A DNA stretch of 64,000 nucleotides from Cardamine occulta (Eukaryota; Streptophyta; Magnoliopsida; Brassicales; Brassicaceae): NCBI GenBank assembly GCA_028015245.1, contig CM051367.1:654347-718346 (forward strand). The letters are read 5' to 3'. The position numbers were made by a program, and so were the translations under genes. Below, in pieces: positions 43,211 to 52,000 of this stretch; position 1 is the first letter of the stretch, and every line of letters starts with the position of its first letter. A model generated the notes under the pieces. It did no database searches. It was not told the DNA's origin and saw only the letters and a program-made list of their open reading frames with translations.

Positions 43211-44446
43211 TTAATCCATTTGAGAAGGTGTTGCCATCAGCATATTCTGATATCCAATGTACTTTGTGAAATCCTTAGATGCTTGATGATTGCGCACTTG
43301 AGTGAGAAGTCCATTGATTGAATTCTGAAGTGCCTTGGCTCTTGCTCTTGTCATAGGTCCACTTGGTACAACCAATAAATCCTCAACTCCATGTATGCTC
43401 TCCTCAGGTTCATGCTGCATTTGATTGTTCTCCATGATCACATCATCCCCCTCTTCTTGAAAAGGATTTGACCTCAAATCGTGTTCATCTGCAACAAAGG
43501 GAATTAAGTCAGCAACATTAAAACTAGAACTCACTTTGTACTTACCTTGTAGATCAAGTTGGTAAGCATTGTCACTGATCCTCTTTGTGACTCGGAATGG
43601 TCCATCAATTCTTGGTTTTAGTTTGGACTTCCTTTCAGCTGGAAATCTTTCTTTCCTCAAATGTATCCACACTAGGTCTCCTTCTTCAAAGATCTTCTTA
43701 TGCCGGCCCTTGTTGGCATATTTTTCATATTGTTTGGTTTTCTCCTCTATGTTCTTCCGAGCTTTCTCATGGATCTGTTTAACAAGTTCAGCTTTCCTTT
43801 TCCCATCTATGCTTGTTCTTTCACTCAAAGTTAAAGGGGTTAGATCCAAAGGAGAAATAGGATTAAATCCATAGACAATTTCGAATGGAGAAAACTTTAT
43901 AGCTGAATGCATTGAGCGATTATATGCAAATTCAATATGCGGCAAACAATCTTCCCAAGTTTTCAAGTTCTTTTTGATCAAGGCACGTAAAAGAGTAGAC
44001 AAAGTTCTGTTCACAACTTCAGTTTGCCCATCAGATTGAGGATGACAAGTAGTTGAAAATAACAACTTAGTTCCTAGCTTAGACCAAAGTATTTTCCAAA
44101 AGTAGCTCAAGAACATAGTGTCCCTATCACTAACAATAGTTCTGGGCATGCCATGAATCCTAACCATCTCTTTAAAGAAAAAGTTAGCTACATGAGAAGC
44201 ATCATCAGTTTTATGACAAGCAATGAAATGTGCCATCTTAGAAAACCTATCAATAACAACAAAGATGGAGTCCTTTCCAGTCCTAGTTCTAGGCAATCCA
44301 AGCACAAAATCCATAGATATGTCATTCCAGGGCTGAGTAGGGATTGGTAAAGGCGTGTACAAACCTTGAGACTGTACCTTTGATTTGGCTTGTTTGCAAG
44401 TGACACATCTTCCGCAGACTCTATCCACATCTCTCTTCATATGCGG
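43211..44446 (-). CDS. Gypsy integrase with C-terminal tail running into LTR
   Basis: It continues the RT-RNase H frame after a single TAG. It opens with PHMKRDVDRVCGRCVTCKQA, the second half of the HHCC zinc finger. The core has MDFVLGLPRTRTGKDSIFVV with the first catalytic Asp, IVSDRDTMF with the second, and HPQSDGQTEVVNRTL with the Glu. A positively charged C-terminal domain includes FEEGDLVWIHLRKERFP and RIDGPFRVTKRISDNAYQL. The last 78 codons (43445-43211) are LTR-encoded and include GPMTRARAKALQ. I do not recognise a canonical chromodomain. It is expected to insert element DNA into chromatin; the LTR-overlapping tail is the CRM-like feature. Confidence 0.9.
   Translation of the reverse strand, partial: PHMKRDVDRVCGRCVTCKQAKSKVQSQGLYTPLPIPTQPWNDISMDFVLGLPRTRTGKDSIFVVIDRFSKMAHFIACHKTDDASHVANFFFKEMVRIHGMPRTIVSDRDTMFLSYFWKILWSKLGTKLLFSTTCHPQSDGQTEVVNRTLSTLLRALIKKNLKTWEDCLPHIEFAYNRSMHSAIKFSPFEIVYGFNPISPLDLTPLTLSERTSIDGKRKAELVKQIHEKARKNIEEKTKQYEKYANKGRHKKIFEEGDLVWIHLRKERFPAERKSKLKPRIDGPFRVTKRISDNAYQLDLQGKYKVSSSFNVADLIPFVADEHDLRSNPFQEEGDDVIMENNQMQHEPEESIHGVEDLLVVPSGPMTRARAKALQNSINGLLTQVRNHQASKDFTKYIGYQNMLMATPSQMD
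43446..43458 (-). other. Polypurine tract of Gypsy element
   Basis: On the minus strand AAGAAGAGGGGGA lies directly before the 3' LTR. It sits inside the integrase reading frame. Confidence 0.75.
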
Positions 44447-46040
44447 CTAATAAAAATGCTCTTGTAGTACTTTGAGAGTCTTAGCAATTCCAAAATGTCC
44501 CATTAAGCCTCCTCCATGCGCTTCCCTAACTAGCAAATCTCTCACAGAGCAATTAGGCACACACAAACGATTTTCATAGAATAAGAATCCTTCATGCCTA
44601 AAATACTTCCCAAAAGCAAATTTAACACAAGACTTGTAAATTTCTTGAAATTCAGAATCAGTCTCGTATAAATCCTTTAGTTGCTCAAAACCTAACAACT
44701 TAGCATCCAAAGTAGTAATCAAAACATACCTCCGAGATAAGGCATCGGCAACAATATTTTCTTTACCTTTTTTGTACTTGATTACATACGGAAATGTTTC
44801 AATGAACTCTATCCACCTAGCATGCCGTTTGTTAAGCTTTTGCTGACCTTTCAAATGCTTTAAGGACTCATGATCAGTATGGATGACGAACTCCTTTGGC
44901 CATAGGTAGTGCTGCCATGTTTGCAAAGCCCGGACCAAGGCATACAACTCTTTGTCGTAGGTCGGATAGTTCAAAGTGGCTCCTCCAAGCTTCTCACTGA
45001 AAAAGGCAATGGGCTTCTTCTCTTGCATCAAAACCGCACCAATACCTACACCAGATGCATCACATTCAATTTCAAAAGTTTTCATAAAATCTGGTAAAGA
45101 CAAAAGGGGTGCATTGGTAAGTTTCTCCTTCATGGTTTGGAATGCTTTTTCTTGTGCTTCTTCCCATTTGAATCCCACACTCTTCTTGATCACTTCAGTA
45201 AGTGGAGCAGCTATGGTGCTAAAATCTTTCACAAATCTCCTATAGAATCCAGCAAGTCCATGGAAACTCCTCACTTCGCTCACAGTACTAGGACTTCGCC
45301 ATTCACGGATAGCTCTCACTTTTTCTTCATCAACCTGTATACCCTGTGCACTCACAACAAAACCTAGAAACACAAGATTATCCGTGCAAAAGGTACACTT
45401 CTTTAGGTTAGCAAACAACTTTTCTTTCCTTAGAACTTCTAAAACAGATTTCAGATGCTCAATATGATCCTCTAAGTTTTTGCTATAAAGGAGAATGTCA
45501 TCAAAGTAGACAACAACAAAAACTCCAATGAAAGCTCTTAAGACATGGTTTATTAATCTCATGAAAGTGCTGGGTGCATTAGTTAATCCAAAAGGCATTA
45601 CTAACCACTCATATAATCCATGTTTTGTTTTAAAAGCTGTTTTCCACTCATCACCCTCTTTCATGCGAATTTGGTGATATCCACTTTTAAGATCAATTTT
45701 AGAAAACACACTAGAGCCATATAGTTCATCTAGCATATCGTCTAAACGACGAATAGGATGGCGATACTTAACTGTTATGTTGTTGATGGCTCGACAATCA
45801 ATACACATCCTCCATGTTCCATCCTTCTTTGGTACAAGTAGAACCGACACAGCACAAGGGCTCATGCTCTCTCGGATGTATCCCTTGTCCATGAGTTCGC
45901 TCACTTGTTTTTGCAACTCCTTGGTCTCAACCGGGTTGGTTCTATAAGCTGGCCTGTTGGGAAGTGAAGCTCCAGGCACGAAATCTATTTGGTGCTCAAT
46001 GCCCCGGCTAGGTGGTAATCCTTTGGGGTTTTCCTCGGAA
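44447..46040 (-). CDS. Gypsy reverse transcriptase and RNase H
   Basis: The open frame reaches upstream of 45979 to about 46040 (KGLPPSRGIEHQIDFVPG). RT motifs: VPKKDGTWRMCIDCRAINN, FSKIDLKSGYHQIRM, YEWLVMPFGLTNAPSTFMRL and catalytic VVVYFDDILLYSK. RNase H: FEIECDASGVGIGAVLMQ, YPTYDKELYALVRALQTW, HTDHESLKHL, and the connection VADALSRRY. The integrase zinc finger begins in AHGGGLMGHFGIAKT. The frame ends in TAG (44447-44449), where the motif PHMKRD suggests a former Trp codon; after it integrase continues in frame. A one-base frameshift at about 46043 separates it from the upstream part. Confidence 0.92.
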
Positions 46041-46043
46041 AGA

Positions 46044-46217
46044 TGTCTTCAAATTCCTGCAAAGAGAAGTAACCTTACTCGGCAATTCGGTGAGAGATTA
46101 GTATGATTCATAAGTGCTTCTTTGTAAACAAATAGAAGAATGGGTTGTTTAGAGAAAAGAGCTCTCTTAGCCACATTAGATCTCACAAAGAAGTTAGAAT
46201 GCCTCACGGGTTTACTC
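46044..46217 (-). pseudogene. Gypsy protease-RT connector
   Basis: In a third frame it reads KKKACESKPVRHSNFFVRSN, SKQPILLFVYKEAL, NHTNLSP. This is the usual spacer between protease and RT. It is set off by one-base shifts at both ends (about 46225 and 46043), in A- or C-runs. Confidence 0.65.
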
Positions 46218-46883
46218 TCACAGGCCTTTTTCTTGGTTTTTCTCAAACTCTCTTTTTCTTTTTGTGGTGAAGTGTTTTGGGGGGTCACTCACAGTTGTTT
46301 TTCCTTGTTGTTTCAGCTGGATCTGGTCTTGGTAAACTTCGTGTGGTGCTAGAGGAGCAAGGACTGTTTTCCGGCCTTTGTACTCAAAAGAATACCTATT
46401 GGTGAAACCATCATGCAAAACCCTTCTATCAAACTGCCATGGTCTTCCAAGTAAGATGTGGCCAGCCTCCATAGGTAAAATATCACACAAAATTTCGTCC
46501 TCATATTTGCCTATGGTTATGGGAACCAATACTTGGCTGTTCACCGCCATCTCACCAGCATCATTCAGCCATTGAAGCTTATAAGGCTTCGGATGCTCAA
46601 TGACTTTCAACCCTAACTTCCTCACCATTGTTTCACTAGCTACGTTGGTGCAGCTTCCTCCATCAATTATAAGGCTGCAAACCTTTCCTTCAACAATGCA
46701 TCTAGTATGAAACAAATTTTCTCTTTGATCGTGTTCATTTACCTTAGTTTGAATACTCAATGATCTCTGTGTAACCAAAAGCTCTCCAACGGCTGGTAAC
46801 TCCACTTGCTCTTCTTCTTCCGAGGCTGAATCATTCTCCTCCTCTTCCTCAGTTTCAATCTCCCCATTCTCCAAGAGAATCAT
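46218..46883 (-). CDS. Gypsy protease region
   Basis: An acidic stretch (about residues 8-30, Glu-rich) precedes the retropepsin-like domain: CIVEGKVCSLIIDGGSCTNV, in which the catalytic triad reads Asp-Gly-Gly where Asp-Ser/Thr-Gly is typical. VIHP-type flap residues and the ILLGRPWQFDRRVLHDG block follow. The same frame upstream of the first Met encodes the nucleocapsid zinc knuckle CFKCQGRGHYANEC (about 46893-46934). The frame closes soon after KNQEKGL by a one-base shift. Confidence 0.85.
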   Translation of the reverse strand: MILLENGEIETEEEEENDSASEEEEQVELPAVGELLVTQRSLSIQTKVNEHDQRENLFHTRCIVEGKVCSLIIDGGSCTNVASETMVRKLGLKVIEHPKPYKLQWLNDAGEMAVNSQVLVPITIGKYEDEILCDILPMEAGHILLGRPWQFDRRVLHDGFTNRYSFEYKGRKTVLAPLAPHEVYQDQIQLKQQGKTTVSDPPKHFTTKRKREFEKNQEKGL

Positions 46884-47637
46884 AATCTTCTTGTTAATAC
46901 ATTCATTGGCGTAGTGCCCCCTCCCTTGACACTTAAAACATCGAACTTCTCTAGTTTTAAAAGGGGCTTTTACTCCCTTGGCTTAATCTCCTAAGCCTTT
47001 GATGCAACTCCCGGTGGTAATGACTCGGAACAAACCTCTTTCTCATCAGATTTTTCATCTCCTCCCAAGTCTCCACACGTGGTTCACGGTTACGTTTCCT
47101 ACTAGTCACAATTTGATCCCACCAGTTAATGGCATAATCATAGAATTCGGTTGCGGCAAGTTGGACCTTCTTGTATTCTGAATATGTTTGGCAATCAAAC
47201 ACCAGCTCTATCTTCTTCTCCCACTCTAGGTAAGCATCTGGATCATTCTTCCCATAGAATGGTGGTATTTTCAACTTCAGACCATTGATATTGTCTTCAT
47301 TTCGGCCTCTTCCTTCGTGATCACGTCTAGTTCTTCGATGAGTCCTATTAGAGATTCGGCTTCCTCCACTGTAATAATCATCTTCCTCCACGTCCCTTTC
47401 TTGCCTAAGTTGCTGTCTCCTTCTCCTAACAACATTTTCCCGCTGTACCCATGGTGGTGGTACTTCAGATTGCCCTTGGACAGATTCTTGGATTTTATCG
47501 ATCCTCTCATGAACTGCACCTAGTTCTGTCCTCAGGATGCGCCTCATTTCTCCCATGATAGCTTGCAGTTCTAGATTAGGAATTCTAGAAGCACGCTCCC
47601 TGTTGGCATTATCAGAATTATCTCCTTCACTCGCCAT
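46884..47637 (-). CDS. Gypsy gag, frameshifted before the zinc knuckle
   Basis: The gag starts at 47637 (MASEGDNSD). It has an Arg-rich segment, then the retrotransposon gag domain: LKIPPFYGKNDPDAYLEWEK, then VFDCQTYSEYKKVQLAATEF, YAINWWDQIV and WEEMKNLMRKRFVPSHYHRE. The open frame stops after SQGSKSPF (46957). Reading one base shifted gives GVKAPFKTREV and then CFKCQGRGHYANEC, which belongs to gag and joins the protease frame. The shift is at a GGGAGT stretch near 46985. Gag would form the virus-like particle. Confidence 0.87.
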
Positions 47638-48204
47638 TTATTTTTCCCTGCAAAACAGAATGATTAGTAATAAAAACTCACAAAATGTTTCTTCCTTAAG
47701 TGTTTCTCTCAAGTGTTTCTCTCAAGTGTTACACTCAGCTCTCATCAATGATCTCACTAGTAGCGAAATCTCAACAGTTCTTATCAAACTAATCAATCTA
47801 ACTTGGTGGAAAACCAACAAACAGACAGAAAGAATGATTTTAGATAGAAAGACAAGATTTTTTTCGGAAAAATGAGAGATTTAAAAGACTAAACTTCTGG
47901 AAATTGATATAGAACGATAATGATCAAGGATATTTTTTTTTTTTTGAAGAGGTGATTGATCAGATCACGAAATGATGTAGGGAATTTTTTTTTTTTTTTT
48001 TTTTGAATAAAAAGCGTAACCCGACCTAGAAACTGATCGGATAGGGAGTTGATCAGTCCCTTTTGAGTGTTTAGAATTTTTTTTTTTTTTTACTGCAGAT
48101 CGGGCTAGATCTCTTAGGATAGAAGAACAGAAAGGTAGAAAAGAGTTTTAAGAACGGTGGGAAGGTGAGAAGATGATAGAAAATGGATACAAACTCGAAA
48201 ATGT
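47638..48204 (-). other. Gypsy leader, no gene
   Basis: The 5' untranslated leader carries three long T-runs on the plus strand (about 47932-47945, 47980-48004, 48077-48091), that is A-runs in the RNA. A short direct repeat of TCAAGTGTTTCTC lies at 47696-47725. No gene is seen. Confidence 0.6.
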
Positions 48205-48216
48205 GCTCTGATACCA
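48205..48216 (-). other. Primer binding site of Gypsy element, tRNA-Met
   Basis: Plus-strand GCTCTGATACCA is TGGTATCAGAGC on the coding strand. It lies two bases from the 5' LTR. Confidence 0.92.
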
Positions 48217-48511
48217 AATGATGCGATCCTCCCAAGGATTCGACACTTTCGAGTTGTGGAAATAGATAGATGGATAGATGATGGATCGGATGGTCACACA
48301 AGAGTTGCGGAAGGCTCTTGATACACCTCAATGCCTCCTAGGATATGACAAGACAAGGTTTGATTCCCCGGATATGACACACCGAGACGAATCAGAATGA
48401 TTGTTGGATATTACTCACCAAGCAATCGAAAGTTCTAAAAGAACTAAAGAGATTCACTCTAAAATATGTTGAAAAGAAATTTGATTGATTATTTGTGATA
48501 GTCTAGGCGTG

Positions 48512-48519
48512 CTTATATA
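48512..48519 (-). promoter_or_regulatory. TATA box in Gypsy 5' LTR
   Basis: Minus-strand TATATAAG, identical in context to 42922-42929. It is the likely core promoter for the element RNA. Confidence 0.55.
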
Positions 48520-48712
48520 GCACAAGGAAGTAGAAAATATCTAAACACATTTAAATGCTGAAAATAAACTAAAATTACTAAAAATATCTCTTCCTTCTTC
48601 AGCTTCCACGAAATTAAGTCTTTATTTGGGCCAAGAGAACTTTTGTGGGCTTTGGATAGGTTCTCTCATGGACTTGATGAATAAGTGATCCAATTTGCCT
48701 CATTAAAACCTT

Positions 48713-48746
48713 CCTTTGGAAAAACCCATTGGGAAAAACCCAAAGG
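48713..48746 (-). other. Conserved hairpin in Gypsy 5' LTR
   Basis: CCTTTGG (48713-48719) pairs with CCAAAGG (48740-48746) around the same loop as at 43142-43175. It lies downstream of the TATA box, so it would be in the transcribed part of the LTR. Confidence 0.72.
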
Positions 48747-49016
48747 CTAGGAAAAATAGTACAAATGGATCACCCTCTTTATTAATCCATTTGAGAAGGT
48801 GTTGCCATCAGCATATTCTGATATCCAATGTACTTTGTGAAATCCTTAGATGCTTGATGATTGCGCACTTGAGTGAGAAGTCCATTGATTGAATTCTAAA
48901 GTGCCTTGGCTCTTGCTCTTGTCATAGGTCCACTTGGTACAACCAATAAATCCTCAACTCCATGTATGCTCTCCTCAGGTTCATGCTGCATTTGATTGTT
49001 CTCCATGATCACATCA

Positions 49017-52000
49017 AAGTTTCATCACTCAAACCCAGTACAGAGCAAACAATGGCTTTTGATAGTGGCTCTTCAACATCGCAAAGCTGTTGGGAGAGAT
49101 TAAACTCCTATGACTACACTTCAACACTCTTGTTCACTCTCATTTGTATCTTGAAGAGTCATAACTCTGTTTTCAGCTCTATCAGCTTGACATGGCCAAA
49201 TCTTTGTGAGTGAAACCATTGATTCTTCATATTCACATCAATAGGTGTTGTTTAAGCATCCATATAAGTATTCTTGCTACCACTCCTCATATTCATCATT
49301 AGAAACTCTTATGAGATTCTAAGAACTAACCAAACTATGGTATAATCTATAATGCTTGTTTCTTACTTTGACTTGGATCTACACCTTGGTAGCATGCTTA
49401 ATCACATCATCAAAAGTGCTAAAAGGTTGAATCAAAGCTTTTTATGAAGTTTCATCACTCAAACCCAGTAGAGAGCAAACAATGGCTCTCGGTAGTGGCT
49501 TTGGAAGATCTCAAAGATGTTGGGAGCGCTTAAACTCCTATGACTACACTTCAACACTTCTATTCACTCTCATTTGTATCTTGAAGGGTCATAACTCTTT
49601 TTTTAGGTCCATCAGCTTAAAATGATCAAATCCTTGTAAATGAAACCATTGATTCTTCATATTCACATCCATAGGTGTTGTTTCAGATTCCAGATGTGTC
49701 TTCTTGTTACAACTCCCAACAATTACCATTTGAAACTCCTATGAGATTCTAATGACTAACCAAAAGATGATATAAGTTATAATACTTGTTTCTTAGTTTG
49801 ACTTGTCTCTACACCTTGGTAGCATGCTTAATCACGTTATCAAGAGTGCTAAAAGGCTGAATCAAAGCCTTTTATGAAGTTTCATCACTCAAACCCAGTA
49901 CAGAGCAAACAATGGCTTTCGATAGTGGCTCTTCAACATCTCAAAGCTGTTGGGAGAGATTCAACTCCTATGACTACACTTCAACAATTCTGTTCACTCT
50001 TATTTGTATCTTGAAGAGTCATAACTTTGGTTTTAGGTCTGTCAGCTTGAAATGGCCAAATCCTTATTCTTTGAAACCATTGTTTCTTCATATTCACAAC
50101 AATAGGTGTTGTTTAAGCATCCATATAAGTATTCTTGCTACCACTCCCCCTATTCATCATTAGAAACTCTTATGAGATTCTAAGAACTAACCAAACTATG
50201 GTATAATCTCTAATGCTTGTTTCTTACTTTGACTTGGATCTACACCTTGGTAGCATGCTTAATCACGTCATCAAAAGTGATAAAAGGCTGAATCAAAGCT
50301 TTTTATGAAGTTTCATTACTGAAACCCAGTTGAGAGCAAACAATGGCTCTCGGTAGTGGCTCTGGAACATCTCAAAGCTGTTGGGAGAGATTAAACTCCT
50401 ATGACTACACTTCAACACTTCTATTCACTCTCATTTGTATCTTGAAGGGTCATAACTCTTTTTTTAGGTCAATCAGCTTCAAATGGCCAAATCCTTGTAA
50501 ATGAAACCATTGATTCTTCATATTTACATCAGTAGGTGGTATTTCAGCCTCCAGATGTGTCTTCTTGTTACAACTCCCAACAATTACCATTTGAAACTCC
50601 TATGAGATTCTGATGACTAACCAAAAGATGATATAAGCTATAATACTTGTTTCTTAGTTTGACTTGTCTCTACACCTTGGTAGCATGCTTAATCACGTTA
50701 TCAAAAGTGCTAAAAGGCTGAATCAAAGCCTTTTACGAAGTTTCATCACTCAAACCCAGTACAGAGCAAACAATGGCTTTCGATAGTGGCTCTTCCACAT
50801 CTCAAAGCTGTTGGGAGAGATTAAACTCCTATGACTACACTTCAACACTCGTGTTCACTCTCATTTGTATCTTGAAGAGTCATAACTCTGTTTTTAGCTC
50901 TATCAGCTTGACATGGCCAAATCTTTGTTAGTGAAACCATTGATTCTTCATATTCACAGCAATAGGTGTTGTTTAAGCGGCCGTATAAGTATTCGTGCTC
51001 TGACTCCTCATATTCCTCATTAGGAACTCTTATGAGATTCTAAGAACTAACCAAACTATGGTATAATCTATAATGCTTGTTTCTTACTTTGACTTGGATC
51101 TACACCTTGGTAGCATGCTTAATCACATTATCAAAAGTGCTAAAAGGTTGAATCAAAGCTTTTTTTGAAGTTTCATTACTGAAACCCAGTAGAGAGCAAA
51201 CAATGGCTCTCGGTAGTGGCATTGGAAGATCCCAAAGATGTTGGGAGAGCTAAAACTCCTATGACTACACTTCAACACTTCTATTCACTCTCATTTGTAT
51301 CTTGAAGGGTCATAACTCTTTTTTTAGGTCCATCAGCTTGAAATTGTCAAATCCTTGTAAATGAAACTATTGATTCTTCATATTCACATCAATAGGTGTT
51401 GTTTCAGCCTCCCGATGTGTCTTCTTGTTACAACTCCCAACAATTACCATTTGAAACTCCTATGAGATTCTAATGACTAACGAAAAGATGATATAAGTTA
51501 TAATACTTGTTTCTTAGTTTAACTTGTCTCTACACCTTGGTAGCATGCTTAATCACGTTATCAAGAGTGCTAAAAGGCTCAATCAAAGCCTTTTATGAAG
51601 TTTCATCACTCAAACCCAGTACAGAGCAAACAATGGCTTTCGATAGTGGCTCTTCAACATCTCAAAGCTGTTGGGAGAGATTCAACTCCTATGACTACAC
51701 TTCAACACTTTGATTCACTCTTATTTGTATCTTGAAGAGTCATAACTCTGTTTTAAGGTCTATCGACTTGAAATGGCCAAATCCTTGTTAGTGAAACCAT
51801 TGTTTCTTCATATTCACAACAATAGGTATTGTTTAAGCATCTATATAAGTATTCTTGCTACCACTCCCCCTATTCATCATTAGAAACTCTTATGTTATTC
51901 TAAGAACTAACCAAACTATGGTATAATCTCTAATGCTTGTTTCTTACTTTGACTTGGATATACACCTTGGTAGCATGCTTAATCACGTCATCAAAAGTGA

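Larger units (their letters stand above)
42619..43445 (-). repeat. 3' LTR of Gypsy element
   Basis: The LTR is 827 bp, TGATGCGATCC to GATCACATCA. A minus-strand TATATAAG box lies at 42922-42929. The hairpin is at 43142-43175 and the pol C-terminal tail at 43211-43445. Confidence 0.93.
42619..49016 (-). mobile_element. Ty3/Gypsy retrotransposon, CRM-like, nearly intact (6.4 kb)
   Basis: LTRs of 827 bp (42619-43445) and 798 bp (48219-49016) have TGATG/CATCA ends and a perfect target duplication AAGTT (42614-42618, 49017-49021). By my count the LTRs differ by six substitutions and two deletions (10 and 19 bp), which indicates a recent insertion. Primer site and polypurine tract are present. Gag, protease, RT-RNase H and integrase follow in Gypsy order. 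The pol frame extends 78 codons into the 3' LTR, a known trait of CRM centromeric elements, and the insertion lies in a satellite array. Four lesions are seen: three one-base frameshifts and one nonsense codon. Clade assignment is inferred. Confidence 0.9.
48219..49016 (-). repeat. 5' LTR of Gypsy element
   Basis: The LTR is 798 bp, lacking 10 bp (CACACCTAGA-like) and 19 bp (an AAAATACTA-type repeat unit) present in the partner. TATATAAG on the minus strand lies at 48512-48519 and the hairpin at 48713-48746. Confidence 0.93.

Noticed and set aside
43211..43600. Chromodomain at the Gypsy integrase C-terminus
   Set aside because: The tail has no recognisable chromodomain aromatic-cage pattern; the LTR-overlapping tail fits a CRM-like motif better, though I cannot prove it.
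43569..43874. Plus-strand frames across the Gypsy pol (43569-43874, 44909-45367, 46140-46352)
   Set aside because: They are shadows of the minus-strand integrase, RT-RNase H and protease frames.
48071..48331. Minus-strand frame across the Gypsy leader and LTR
   Set aside because: It crosses the LTR boundary and primer site, is low-complexity at one end, and has no match to a known domain.
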